Shown here in pieces: positions 33,907 through 49,400 of a stretch of 60,000 bases of DNA. Numbering within the stretch: the stretch's first letter is position 1; each line of letters starts with the position of its first letter. The stretch lies in assembly GCA_037447655.1 (NCBI GenBank), contig JBBHKE010002729.1, positions 64,001 through 124,000 of the forward strand. Direction: 5' to 3'. This DNA is from Zygnema cylindricum. Its lineage: Eukaryota; Streptophyta; Zygnematophyceae; Zygnematales; Zygnemataceae. Made by a program: the position numbers and the translations under genes. The notes beneath the pieces were generated by a model that had not been told where the DNA came from, searched no databases, and saw nothing but the letters and a program-made list of their open reading frames with translations.

Positions 33907-35687
33907 TTAGGGCGTGTGCCCATGTGATCAAAGGTTTTTATCGGTCGTTTTCACAGAAAACGGGACTTCCAACGAGAAAATATTACGCCGTACCAAAAAT
34001 GGGCAAAAACACAAGTACATTTTGCGTCATCTTGGGACTTGGAAGGTACAGCAAGTTGGCGTTATTATCATCACGACCCACTTCCAGCTCATCTTCACAC
34101 TTGCACTGGAATCAAATCGCGATCTGATTTTAATCAAAACACTATCCTATTGACGAATAGAAAGCTTAGATTGCACGCGTCAAAAGTTTTTAAAAAAAAT
34201 TAACGACGGGGAGTACACTCTGTTTATTACCCTGCTCATCACGCACATGTACGTACGAAATTGACGAGCATGTACAAAAAACAAATCGTTGGGGTCTCGG
34301 ACATCCACTTTCATTCATGGGTCCTTCGGAAAATTTTACGTCGTCCTCTTCTCTCCCCCTCACTCTCACTCGACTGCTACTCTTTCTCTCTTGTTTACAC
34401 AAGATGTACCAATAATAGTATCAAATGAAAGATTTATTTCTTTTCTTTTTTTTTAATATTTTTGGTCTAAGTTTGATGACATATCGATTGATAAAAGAAA
34501 AGAAAGAGAAATCGGGAAGATATGGCAGAAAATGTACGTACTGATGACGTAACATGGTTGAATAACTGCGCTATGTCACAAAACCCTAAACATCTACAAC
34601 GTCACAAAAACCTCGACGTCTACAACCGTCGCTGTTTTTGTAGACGCCGCTTATTTTAGGAAGTTTCGCAGTAGTCTACATTTCGTTTCGTAGTCTGTCG
34701 CACATTTTGTAGACGTCTACAACTGTCACAAATTTGAAATAATGAAAGCGCAAGTAATGAATGACATAGGGCGTGTGCCCATGTGTTCAAGTAAGGGTTT
34801 TTTTTCGTCGTTTACACAGAAAATGGGACTTCCAACGAGAAAATATTACGCCGTACAAAAAATGTGCAAAAACACAAGTACATTTTGCGTCATCTTGGAA
34901 CTTCGAAGGTATAACAATTTGGCGTTATTATCATCGCGACCCACTTCCAGCTCATCTTCACACTTGCACGGAATCAAATCGTGACCTGATTTTTATCAAA
35001 ATAACACCCTATTGACGAATAGGAAACCTGGATTGCAGGCGTCAAACGTTTTCATTTTTTTTTTCACTGCTTGTCACGAGCATGCATATAAGAAAATGAC
35101 AAATATGTACGGGAAAAAACTTGCAGGGGTCTCGGACCTCCACTTTCCTTCATGGGTCCTTTGCAAAAGTTTACGTAGTCCTCGTCTCTCTTCCTCTTTC
35201 TCACTCGATCGCTCTTATTTTTCTCTCCCTTAAATGAAATGCGGCAATGATGGTTTCAAATGAAAGATATATTTTTTATCTTTTTTTTGAATATCTTTGG
35301 TCGTAGTTTGACGGCAAATCGATTGATAAAAGATAAATAAAAGAAATCGGAAGCCCATGGCAGAAAGTTTATGTACTAATGACGTCACAGCGTGGCGTGA
35401 CTTCGCAATGTCAAAACCCTAAACATCTACGATGTCAGAAAAACCTCGACTTCTACAACCGTCGCCGTTTTTGTTGACGTCACATATTTTAGGAAGTTTT
35501 AGTAGTCTACATTTCGTTTCGTAGTCTGTCGCACATTTTGTAGACGTCTACGACTGTCACAAGTTTGAAGTAATGAAAGCTCAAGTAACGAATGACATAG
35601 GAACACTTTGAAAAGTACACCGTAAAATCTGCGCTAAATTCCAAAGTAACGTTTCAAAGTTTAGGTTACATGGGCACACGCCCTAAG
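33907..35687. mobile_element. TIR DNA element, tandemly duplicated
   Basis: The left end TTAGGGCGTGTGCCCATGT and the right end, its complement (35668-35687), form an inverted repeat. A second left end (ATAGGGCGTGTGCCCATGTG) lies at about 34766, and the two units are homologous throughout. Unit 1 lacks the last 110 bases of unit 2; the joint is at TAGG, shared by both ends. There is no transposase. TA at both edges would fit a TA target duplication, but the family is not certain. Confidence 0.7.
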
Positions 35688-35714
35688 TCTTCAAAAACAA
35701 AAGGTCTCACGTGG

Positions 35715-35770
35715 GGATGTTGGATTGGCACGTGGATGCCAGTTCAATACGGGGTATAAATATGGTAATA
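35715..35770 (+). promoter_or_regulatory. Promoter-like cluster (G-boxes, CCAAT, TATA)
   Basis: CACGTGGGG, GATTGG (inverted CCAAT), GCACGTGG and GGTATAAATATGG occur within 55 bases. This would suit a plant Pol II promoter reading rightwards, toward the decayed beta-propeller gene. The link to that gene is a guess. Confidence 0.35.
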
Positions 35771-35844
35771 TCATACTCGAAGTTGCGTAAAATAAACAGG
35801 TACTGACCCGCCAAGCTCTACATTTATCTTTCGTCGTTCATCAA

Positions 35845-35925
35845 ATTGTGCCATGGTATTGCGTTGACACCTTAAGTCAAAGGTCCCAGGTTCGAGCCCT
35901 GGTCGCCTCGGCTCAATTTTCCCTG
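35845..35925 (+). repeat. tRNA-derived SINE-like segment
   Basis: It has ATGGTATTGCG (box A-like), an anticodon-arm-like TTGAC/GTCAA stem and a perfect T-arm CCAGG-TTCGAGC-CCTGG (box B GGTTCGAGCCC). The 7-base acceptor stem is not matched and the loop lacks T33, so it is not a normal tRNA gene. A tRNA-derived SINE head or worn tRNA pseudogene fits best. Confidence 0.45.
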
Positions 35926-36147
35926 AGTGGAACATGCCAAATCCCGGATTTTACAATAATCTAACATGTTTTTTAAGCCTTCATTTTTTTTCTGTTACAA
36001 AAGGAACTTTTGTTTCATGAGAAGTTTTCTTCAAATAAAAGTGTGTTATGACAATCAAAATCTTGAAAATAACGTGTATAGGACCTTATTTTTATTATCT
36101 ATGTGGTTATATAACTAACACACTTCCATTTTACTTTATTTTCACAG

Positions 36148-36984
36148 ATGAACTTAAAGCTGCTGAGGATGGGTCTCACCGCAAAAATAAATGTTTGTCA
36201 TGCTATTTTTGATCTGGCTCTGATTGGCAATTGAAATATTGTGGTAATGGAAGGTTTTCTTTCCCGTAGTAACCGATTTCTCTTACGATTCGAGGTATCT
36301 TTGGGTCCGTTGTGATTCTGGAGAAGTAATCCTTTTTAAAGACAATCAAGAGATTATTCGAACTCACACTGGAAGCTTTAGAAAAGGTCCAATGATGGCA
36401 ATATCCCAGAATAAATGCTATTTGAGTGGTATTTCCAATATTACAGAGTGGCATTTTTCGGATGGCACAATTAAATGTGAATAGATATCGGAAGATGTAG
36501 CTTCTATTATATTTTTATGCAACGATGTGAGAGGTCAAATGTGGACAGCCCACAAGGATGGATACATCCGTTGTTGGATGAATCGCAAAATGTTTGACTA
36601 AATGTTCATATATGGGTTCTACAAGTCATTCTAACAAAGGTTTTGTACTTGTGGCAAACGATTTTTTGTGGGGAGGGCATAACGATAGAGGCATACGTTG
36701 TTGGGATTTAGAGGGGAAAGAAACTATCAAATGGGATGCGCATCTGGAGGCAGTCACCTCTTTAGCTCTGGATGGAAACAATATGTTATGGTCGGGAGGC
36801 AAGGAGGGAAGTATTCGAGGATGGAAGGAAGCATGGAAAAATCCCACATGTGTGGCGCTTTTGGATAAACATTTTGGTCCAGTGAGAGCTTTGGTTAGTG
36901 GTTCAGATGGAAGTATTTGGTCCGGAGGTGATGATGGATTACTGCTTCAATGGAATGAGGTAGATGATAAAAATCGATCCTGAA
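36148..36984 (+). pseudogene. Decayed beta-propeller (WD-like repeat) gene fragment
   Basis: Blades are visible in two frames: QMWTAHKDGYIRCW, then FLWGGHNDRGIRCWDLEGKE, MLWSGGKEGSIRGWK and IWSGGDDGLLLQWN. The repeated W.GG.(D/K)G.I..W pattern is that of WD-type propellers. A polypyrimidine tract and CAG at 36147 could be a 3' splice site. A TAG at 36481 and a frameshift near 36595 break the frame, unless an unusual intron explains the shift. Parent gene not identified. Confidence 0.6.
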
Positions 36985-39147
<2,163 letters not shown>

Positions 39148-39480
39148 CCGAATACGTGGCAGTTTGCCACGCCGTCGAGGAGGCCGTCTGGCTTCGAGCT
39201 CTTCTACCCAATCTGGGTTTCCCTCCTTCGGCTCCTACTATCTTTTGTGGTTCCTAGGAGCCCTTGCCTTTATTGCAATCCCGTTCATGACAGTCGGACG
39301 AAGCACATCGACATCCAATTCATTATTCTCGGGAGCGGGTCGAGGATGGCTTTTTCCAATTTCTTTTTGTTAAATCCAAGGATCAGGTGACGAATTATCT
39401 CACCAAGGCTCTACATCGGCCTCATTTCCAACAACATTGCTTCTCCTCTGGCCTTTGTCTTCCTCCTCCTGGCTAAATTT
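39148..39480 (+). pseudogene. Copia RNase H remnant of a different family
   Basis: Across shifting frames the plus strand reads YVAVCHAVEEAVWLRALLPN, SRTKHIDIQFH and KDQVTNYLTKALHRPHF, the C-terminus of a Copia RNase H (TKHIDI..H, ADI.TK.L). Upstream pol is gone. It leads into a polypurine tract and LTR. Confidence 0.8.
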
Positions 39481-39520
39481 CCCTTTCTTTTCATTTGAAT
39501 CAATCTTCTAGTTTTCATTT

Positions 39521-39970
39521 GAGGGGGGGTGTTACAGGTCATCTAGTGTCGAGCTCCTCCGTCCTTTTCTTGTTGTCCTCCGTACCGATCCTCTAAGTGT
39601 CGGTTCCCTCCATCCTTTTACTTGACGTCTTAAGTACATGTCCTTTTGCATGTCAGTCCTCTATATCCTTTGTCTAACTGTCCTACGAATCTATTTATTT
39701 GTTCCCTTTTGTGCTTTTCCTTTTCAAATTAACCGTCCGGATCTACTTAACGACTCCACTTTCTACATCGCCGACCTAAATCAATCCTTTAAAATGTTCG
39801 TTTGCATTTTAGAATGTAGAATACATTCATTAGAATCTAGACTAGAATCTTTACGTCACAGGTCACTATAGCTCACTTACATTCCACAGTAATTACCACT
39901 ATGTGGTTTGTATAAAAAGGACTTTTTTTCATTTCAATAAATCATCTCAAATTCAATTCAATTTATTACA
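39521..39970 (+). repeat. 3' LTR of the remnant, with polypurine tract
   Basis: The polypurine tract GAGGGGGGG (39521-39529) is followed by TGTTACAGGTC at 39530. The repeat ends near TTATTACA at 39970. TATAAAAAGG lies at 39911-39920 and AATAAA near 39940, a normal LTR promoter and polyadenylation layout. It is unrelated to the E1-E6 family. Confidence 0.75.
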
Positions 39971-41476
39971 TCAATCAATTGACTCTTTTTTTTGTGTATG
40001 ATTTCATGGCGTTCGCCAAACCACCTCCAATAAAAGAGGGAGAGGGAGAGGGAGAGAGTGGAAGGGAGAGGTGTACTAGTAGCGTTTTGATAATTATTGA
40101 GATAAAAAAAACAAAAGGAGACCACCAACAAACCACTAAAAATAAAACGAAGAAGAGAAAATAATACTCCCAAGTTCTCTCAAATCACAAATAACAACTC
40201 ATGTGTCGTATGGAAAAGAAAAAAATATGAAAACATCCCTTTTTTACAACTAGAATTTAAGAAAACAAATATAAAGAAGACAAAAATAAAATATAAAACG
40301 GAGCCTTCATTAGCTTCAGAATTAAGACATCAAATTACAAAAAGGAAGATTTCACCCCATTTTTATCAGCAATAAATTTTCCTTTCTTTCTTTCTTTTTA
40401 AACTGCTGTAACTTAAACCCTACAGGTCACTTCCCAAAAGGGTATAATTAATTAACTCTATCCTTTCCTCTTCCACTTTTTTAAACGCAAAGAAACACTT
40501 CCCAAAAAAAAGGGTATAATTAACCCTATCCTTTCTTCCACTTTTTAAACGTAAAGAACACAATTTAAACCTTCCCAAACCAAAAACTAAGAAACCTTTT
40601 GTTCCTCTGATCAAAAATAAACCTCGATTTCTCTTTTCTTTAATTCCCCATCACTTTTCATCATAAATTTCCTACACTTCCTTTCTCAGCTTTCATTTCC
40701 CACTAGTTTCCTAAATTGTCACTCTTACAGTCTCACTTTTAGATTTCCATTCCTCCTTTTCTCATTTTTTACTTCCCCGTCCTTAACTTTCCAAACTTTA
40801 CTTTTCCCATCTTTACTTTCCAAATCTTTATTTTTCCATCTTTACTTTTCCCAACTTCACTTTTCTTATCTCTAATTTCTCAATCCTCCATTCATTTTCC
40901 TTACAAAACCATCCCTTGACCATCTTGTTGTAAATTGACATCTCCCTTTTTGCTCAGCGACTCCGCCACACTCCCATTGGCTAGCACCTGCATTCATCAA
41001 AAATGCGATTTAGTGCACCCATACTAAATGCTCTAAACCTGTAAGACAATTTTAGTGCGCTCATGTATTATATACTAGACTAGTAAAATAGGTTTCGTTT
41101 GCCCATATTATATGCACTAAGAAACTACACCTCCCATCGCTATTAGAGTTAGTCAATTATTAGTCTTACCAGTTTATTAAAATTAGCTACACTAAATTAG
41201 GTTTGGCCATGTGGCTTACTCTTGCCCACTTACCTAATTAAGTGTCACTAACACTAGAATATCGATTTTGGGTCCTTAGAAGAAAAAACACTCAAATAAG
41301 AATGACCCACTTTAATAGCGATGAGCAGCGTAGTAAAATAGGTTAAGTGCAAAAATGGCCTGTACAATGTGTTTTATTCTTATAAAACTCGAAAAAATGG
41401 CACAAAAAGCATATCCCTCGATCCAAAATAGAAAACCTAAATAATCTGTCTGGTTTAACTTGAATAATGACCTGCT
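39971..41476. other. Intergenic region downstream of the asparagine synthetase
   Basis: AT-rich. It contains purine and pyrimidine runs and a loose 20-22-base pyrimidine repeat (TTTACTTTTCCCATC-like) at about 40740-40870. I see no gene. The 3' UTR of the synthetase should lie just below 41477; no single clear polyadenylation signal stands out. Confidence 0.4.
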
Positions 41477-43414
41477 TTAACAGTCATTTATTGGTACAAT
41501 GATCACCTGATTGGCCGCCTCGCTGACGCCCTCATAGGCCGCCAGGTGCACGCCCGCAGCGGCTCTGCCAGATGGATCCAAATTATTGGCCCACGCGGCG
41601 TCCCAGGCAACAGCTGTCGCCGTACTACAGGCCACGCTGGGTCCACCAGGAACGGTAAGTCGGGCCGCGGGCTGGAGAGAGAGAGATGAATAAAAAAAAA
41701 GGTTGGGAAGGGAAGGGAAAGGGAAAAACTTAGGATCGTTTGTACTACAGGCAGCACTGGGACCACCGGGTCCGACAAATTGGGCCGTGAGCTGGAGAGG
41801 GAAGGAGGTTGGGAAATTGAAAATCGCAAAAATTGGGAAAAGCGGAGACAACGTGGGAAGAATTTCACAAAATGTTTCAGCAATTCACGAAAGGTGAGTC
41901 CAGTTTACCAACAATTAACAAAATCTAGGAGCGATTAATTAACAAAACGTGAGAGCAATTCACGAAATGTGAGAGCAACGAAGGGAAATGTCTACCTGGG
42001 GAAAGTGTTTCTCGAAAAGCATTCGATAGTAGTAGGCTTCCTTGGTCAGAGGAGTGTTGTGAGGGAACACATGGGGGGCGTTTCCCATCATCTGGTCGTT
42101 CACTTGGAGGGCCGCGTGTTCTTTCAAACCGTCGATCCAGCTGTACCCTACGCCGTCACTGAACTGTTCCTTTTGTCTATATAGGATTCTCTGGAAAATG
42201 GGGGACAAATGGGGGAGAAATGAAGCAAAAATGAGATACCGAATTTAGCTGATGGGAGAATCGTATAAACAAAGTGTGAGAACAATAGTAAGAGCATGTG
42301 AGAGTGATACATAAGCAAAATGTGAGTGTGACATTAACAAAATTAGAAAGTGATATTAACAACATGTGAGAGTGATATTAACAACATGTGAGAGTGATAT
42401 TAACAAAATGTGTGAGTGATATTAACAAAACGAGAGAGTGATATGAACAAAATGTAAGAGTCATATTAATAAAACCGTGAGAGGGATATAAAGAACATGT
42501 GAAAGGGATATAAACAAAAAGAGACAGATATCAACATAATGTGAGGATGATATTAATAAACCATGAGAGGGATATTAACAAAGTGTGAGAGGGATATTAA
42601 CAACATGTGAGAGTGTTAAATGAGAGGATGATATCAACAAAATGTGCGAATGATATAAATAAAATGTGAGAGGGAAATTGAAAAAATGTGCGAGAGGTTT
42701 CACAAAATATGAGAATTTAAATCAGCGACATCCGACTCCATTGCTGAATTGCACATTTTGACTGTATAGAACTCTCTATAATGGTGGACAAATGGGGAAA
42801 AAATGGGAAGTAGAATTGAGGAGAAATGTGGGAAAGAAAAAAAGGGCAAAAAGAATGGGGGGAGGATAGAGAGGGAGGGGAAGTGAGGGAGCTTCCCCTC
42901 TCTTATCTATGGTCAGAGAGGGAGGACAGATTGGAAGGAGAGGGAGGGAGGGATGAGAGGAGTTGAGTTCTGAAAACTTACCTTAGGCAAATATGGGTTT
43001 TCCTCGTCATCAAATGCTTTTCGAAGAATGTATTTCTCTATCCGTCCCTCTTTTGGCTGAACCTGTTTTCCTCAAAAACCCCATTTATTTTTGAAGAGTA
43101 AATTTTTGACCGAAAAATTTACCAAGAAACAAAATAAACCTCCCGAAAAAAAAAAAAAATCCCCTTTTTTCCAGACGTCTGAAACTAGTATTTTTATTTG
43201 AAAATGTCTTCCAGCAATAAAATAAGTAACCATAGAAAGATTAAAACAACAGACAAGTTAGTTAACGATCCCATAAGAATTGACATTCCACTCATCTCAA
43301 CGAGTTAATGAAAAAAATGATATTATCTTTTCAACATTTTTTCAGTTTCAAGCAAAACAATGAAATTGATCTTCGATACAACACAAAACAAAGTAAAAAA
43401 AAAAAAAAAAAAAA

Positions 43415-43457
<43 letters not shown>

Positions 43458-46400
43458 AAAACGAAAAAACAAAAAAAGGCCAAGAAAAACAACCAAGAAA
43501 AGAAGAAAAATCAGAAAAAAAACATAGAAAAATCTAAAAATTTAAAAACAAGAATAACAAGCAAAAAATATATAGAAAATTATCAATTTCTTAACCGGAT
43601 GAGTGCTTACTGTTAAATAAAAAAAACCAACAAAAAAGTGGACAAAACAACACCGAAAAAAGAAGAAAAACAAAAAAAAAATGAAAAATCAGAAATAAAA
43701 ATAGAATACGCGAAAAATAAAGAGCAGAAATAAAAGTACCATTTTCTCGGCAGGGTCGATGCTCATTGCGACTTCTAAAAATTCTTTATCTAAAAATGGA
43801 ACTCGAGCTTCGAGTCCCCAAGCGGACGACGATTTGTTCGCCCGAAGACAGTCGAATAAATGAAGTGCTTTTAACTGAAAAATAATTTAAAAAAAAAGAC
43901 AAGAAAAAGGGTCAACCGACCAAAAAGTAAGAAGAAAAAGAAAGAAAAACAAATTCGCACGTTTCTCCATCATTTTGGAGAAATTTTATGTCATTTTCAC
44001 CCGAAGACGATCAGATAAAAAAAGGGCTTTTATGGTTTCGCAGAAAACCCCCCCAAAAAAAAAAAAGCAAAAAAAAAGTACAACTTTACATCGTTTCGAT
44101 GAGATTTTGCACCATTTTCATCAAAAGACAACCGAATAAATGGAGGGTTCTTATCTGTTTTCAGCGTTTCAGAGGAAAACAAACTGAGTGAAGTTGTAGC
44201 CATTTCAGTAACATTTACCTTGTTGCATTTTACACCATTTCAAGAAAATGATGTCATTTTAACTGAATTTCAACATTCTCGTCTCTCTTTTCCCTCCCTC
44301 CCTCCCTCGCGGATTTCACATCATTTTCATGACATTAGAGTGGTTTTGTTTCCTCACTTTTTCGCAAGTTTCCACATGGAGGGCCTCTTTCGAAGGAGCT
44401 TTGTGGAAATAAAGATATCCTCCAAAAACCTCATCGCTCCCCTCTCCACTTAACACCATTTTTACCCCCAAAGCTTTGATTTTCCGCGACATGAGAAACA
44501 TTGGAGTACTCGCTCGAATCGTCGTCACGTCGTACGTTTCCACATGGTATATCACATCCGAGAGAGCGTCAATTCCATCCTGTTTCAATACAAAGAAAGT
44601 AAAAAACAATGTATAAATAAATAATAGTGTAGAAAGTCGTTTATCTCGGGCAAAAGAGCATCTACGGTTAAAAAAATGGGTTTAAAAAAAGGGGTGAAAA
44701 AAAGGGGGGAAAGGGAGCTTCCACGGGATGTATGACATCTGACAGAGCGTCCATTCTTTCCTGTTTCATTTAATAATGGTAATAAAGAAAACAGTTGATA
44801 ATCCAACAATATGGGTACGTTTATTTAGTGGTCATTTTATCAACTAATCATTAATTTATGACTAGTCAATGGTTAATATCGGTTCCTTACAAATCTGCGT
44901 TTACTAAAAAAAGAAAGGGTATAAAAAAGGGGAAAGAAGAGATTATTATGAGTAGAAGGTAGGTTTTTAAATAGTCATGTATTTAGTTCTTTACAAAAAC
45001 ACCATTCTGGAGCAGTACATATACCTTCCTGCATTCAGAAAGAAAAGGGCTACAGAAAAAGAAGGGAAAAAAGAAATGATAATGGTAAAAGGCCATTTAC
45101 TAAACAGTCAATCATTAAGCGATTGATTATGAATTACATTTTTTAAGAATTCATTAATTCTTTACAAACCTATCAATTTTGAATCTATTAACTAGTCATC
45201 TGTTCACCTTTCGTTTTTCTTTCCTTCTTCAAGAGATGTGTAGAAAAACAAACCTGAACCGTAAAATGAAACTCATGGTGAAGAGTTCCGAGGTAGTCGG
45301 CGACTTCCCTCCCTGCCTTCAAATCTGGAGATCCCTGTAAAAAGAAAAATAAATAAAGAAAAAAACGCCACAGAAATAAATGAAATAGGTACCCATTTAG
45401 TTCCAATTATTATGTACAAAGAGTACCCTAAATTTGACGAAACGTCATTTCAAAATTTTGTAGGGTTTCAAAACAAACCGAACAGAATGGAGCTAAACGG
45501 AACAGAACTGAAGGGAACTGAACTGAACATAACGGAACGGAACCAAACCGAACTCGAATCAAACCAAGTGGAGTGACACCCAAATGAAAATTGTGTAAAA
45601 CTATTAATTTTTCGCTGGCTTCCTTCCGAAAAAAAACAAAAAAAAAAAAAGGAAAAAAAAACGGAACCATAGGGGAAAAAAAAGGGGGATGAAGTAGTAC
45701 CTTCAAGCCCACACAAAAAGAGTGAAGTTGGGGGCCCCACTGCTTCCCTGCTTTAGTTTCCGCCAGGTGGCGACTCGCTACTGCTGCCACAAGAGACGAA
45801 TCCAGGCCGCCCGAGAGAAGAACTCCAAAAGGGACATCTGTCATAAGTCTTTTGATTACAGCCTGTGACAACAGAAAATAAAAACAAAAACAAAAACAAA
45901 ACAAAAAGAAAAAAAAAAGTTTTATCGACAAGAAAAGGCGGTTGTAATTTTCACCATTTCGAGACAAAAAAACCTGGATCGAATCCTCCTGATAGAAAAA
46001 CTCTAAGAAAGACATTGGTCATAAGTCTTTAATTACAGATAAATAAACTAACAAATAACACAGAAAAAAAAAAACAAGAAAAATATTAATTTACATGAAA
46101 AAACAAATAAAAAGGGTTAGGATAACACAGAGTAAAACCCATACATAATAAAAGGGTTAAAACGGAGTAGGAAATAGAAATTTGAGAAAGAGAGCAAGAG
46201 AGACAAAGGGAGAGAGAAAGAAGTTGAAGGAAGAAGAGGGAGAAGGGATAAATAAAAGAGGAGAAGCTAAAGATTGACTCAGTCAAAAAAGGAGGGAAAA
46301 GTAAAGGTTGTAGATTTTCCCAGTTCCCGTCAAGTAAGGGCATGTAAAAGCCGTAAAAACTGCCTGAAGAAGAAAAAGAAGAGATCCTTAAAAACAAATC

Positions 46401-49400
46401 AAATTTCTTAAAACATTGCAAAACAAGAAAAGGAAGTTGACTTTTCTCAATTTTGGTTTAGTCGGGCAGGTCAAAAGCTTTTCGGCAAGCTGCCCGAAGA
46501 ATAAGAGGTTCATGAAAAGGAACATAGAAAGTATTTCTTTTATCAACATGTAAACCGAGAAAAAAAGGTTTGGAAAAGAGTAACCGAGTAAAATCGCAAA
46601 TCAAGTAATCCGGGCAGGTAAAAACCTTTTCAAAAGCTGCCCGAAGAACAAGAGGATCATAGGGAGTTGAAGGAATATGTTGGTCCCACCAACTAGGATT
46701 ATACCATCTCCTCATTCCTCCTGAAATCTCCCCAAAAAAATCCAAACTTTTCCATAAACAACCTTTAAATCTTCCAAGAAAATGAACAATAATCGACTAA
46801 CAGCCTTTAAAATCGTCTCCAACCAAACAACTGTTCCATAATTTCCCCAAAAAACCGTGAAACTTTCAGAAACTTAACGTTTATTGATTATGTACATCTC
46901 CTACATTCCAAATAATTCCCCCCGAAAGAAAAACTTACATCTTTGGAAAAACCTAGCACCAGATGTAAGAAATGCGATACGTGAAAGTAAAAAATAGAAA
47001 GAACATTTGAGAATAAAGTTTAAGAATAAAATTTGAAAAAAAAAAAAAAAAACTAACCTTGTTTACTAGAATAGATGTGACCGGGCAAAAACGTCTCAAA
47101 ACGTTCGCAATCCTCTTGAAGAGCTTTCATTTCGGAGGCGAACCACACAGATCCTGCGACAAAAATATATAATAATAATAACAACATTATAAAAGAGGAC
47201 ACATAATAATAACAACATTGTAAAACAGGACAAATTAACACAATAAGCAATAACATAAAAGAAAACATAAACGAATAATAGTCGCAATCCTCTTGAAGAG
47301 CTTTCATTTCTAAGGCAAAGCACACAGACTGTGCGAAAAGAATATAATAATAATAACAACGTTATAAAAGAGGACAAATAAAAATAAAAAAAATAACAAC
47401 AGCAATAAGATAAAAGGAAACACAAACAAATAATAATCGCAATCCTCTTGAAGAGCTTTCATTTCTGAGGCAAAGCAAACAGATCCTGCGAAAAAAAATA
47501 TGATAGTAAATAAACATAATACTAATAATAACAACATAATAAATGAAGAAATAAATAAAACAATAAGATTAATATCAAATAGGAAAAAAATATATAATAA
47601 TCACAACAACATTATAAAGGAGGGTTTGAAAAATCAATGTAATAATAATGCAAAAGAGAGAGAAGGAGAGGGCGAGAAGGGCGAGAGGAAGACGGAGAGG
47701 GAAGAGGGAGAGGGAACAGGGAGGAAAAGGGAGAGCTAATACCATCTCTACCCCAACCCAAATAGAGAGGAGTGATTCCAATAGGATCTCGGGCAGCAAT
47801 AAAAGAATTGTCTCTTGTGTCCAAAAGGACAAAAGAAAACATTCCGTCGAGTTTTGTCACGACTTCCTCTCCAATTTCCTCGTACTACCCAAATAAACAA
47901 AAAACAAAAAACACAAACACCAAATTTGAGTTTTCTCGCCAAGAAGACGAAAATAAGCCCAAAATTGAAGTACTAAATGGGAAAAAAATCGTGAACAGGT
48001 AAACCTTTGTCAAAAAAGGGAAAAAATCTACAATTCCTTACCAAAAGGAATGTCAGGACAAAAGAAATATGTAATGACTTCGGCAAAAAATGGGAAAAAA
48101 ATGTCAAGAAAGGGTTGAAAGTATACGATTTCTCACCAAATGAGCAATGACTTCGCAATCACTTTGAGTGTGATATTTGTGCTCACGTTCAGTGGAAGCC
48201 TTTAACTCCTCGTGGTTGTAAATCTCACCATTTACCTAAAAAAACCACGTTTAAAATGTCGATTAGACCATTTAAAATAAAACCTCATTTCAAATGTCGA
48301 ATAAAAGCTCCCTTGCTGCCTCTCACCCTCTCTCTAACCGCCTACCTTTTTCTTTCTCACCAACCATTTTTCTGTCTTTCCCTCTCCCGTCGTATCTTCC
48401 TCTTTCTCTCACCGAATCTCACCATCTCGATCATTACCATCTTCTCCCTCGCCAAACCTACCTCACAGTGTCTCTCCCTCTCTTTCTCACCGTCTCTCAC
48501 TCTCTCACTATCAACCATTTTCTGTCTCACCACACATGTCCCTCTCTCCCCCTGTCTCTCACCATATCTCACCTCTCTCATCACCTACCCTCACTATCAA
48601 TCTCTCACACTATCAACCATTTTCTCTCTCACCATAAATGCCACTCCCTCCCCCTGTCTCCCACCATCTCTCTCCCACTCTCACCGTCAACCATCTCCCT
48701 CACTATCGACCTTTTTCTCTCACCATACATATATGTCTTTTGCTCCCAGTCTCTACCCATCTCACTCTCTCGCGCACGTCTCTCTCTCTAAACGTCACTC
48801 ACCATCTCCCTCACAATCTACCTTCTTCCCTCTCACTATAGATATGTCTCCCTCTCCCACTCTCTCCCTCTTTCAGCGGTTCTCTCCCTTCCTCCCTCAC
48901 CGCCTCTCACCATCTGCCTCACTATTAACCTTCTTCTCTCTCACCATGCAGACTGTCTCCTCCCCTGTCCTTTACCATTTGACTCCCTCTCTCACTGTCT
49001 CTCTCCCACTCTCTTTCTCACCGTCTCTCTCCCTCACTGTTACTATCCATCTTTTCTCTCCCTCTCTCACCTTCTCTCTTCCCCTCTCCCATGTCTCTCC
49101 CCTTTCTCACCATCTCTGCCTCCATCCCTCTCTCCCACTTTCTCTCTCTCAGAATCGCGCTCCCCCTCTCTACTTCTCTCACCATCTGTCTTCTCTCTCC
49201 ACTCACTATCTCCCTCTATGAATGTCTCTCCTTTTCTCAATTTAAATTTCTACTCTCGAGCTGTCACTCACTCCTCTTCTCTGCCTCTCTCTCCCACTCT
49301 GAAATTCTCCCTCCCTCTCATTTCTTGTCTCTCTGCCTTTTCCTATTTTCCAAAAAAAAACAATTTAGATATCAACTCTTTGAGCTGCCTCCCTTTCCTC

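Noticed and set aside
35845-35925. tRNA-Lys (CTT) gene
   Set aside because: Anticodon stem and T-arm fold, but T33 is C and there is no matching acceptor stem.
42220-42720. CRISPR-like regular repeats
   Set aside because: Units are contiguous and degenerate without unique spacers, and the setting is a plant intron.
45428-45640. Coding repeat in GGAACTGAA/GAACGGAAC sequence next to exon 7
   Set aside because: A simple repeat in intron 7; the real exon ends at 45701 with AAG and GTACTA.
47096-47537. Three alternative complete exons 5
   Set aside because: Only the copy at 47058-47153 continues into [11 protein letters not shown] and has a donor; the other two are partial.
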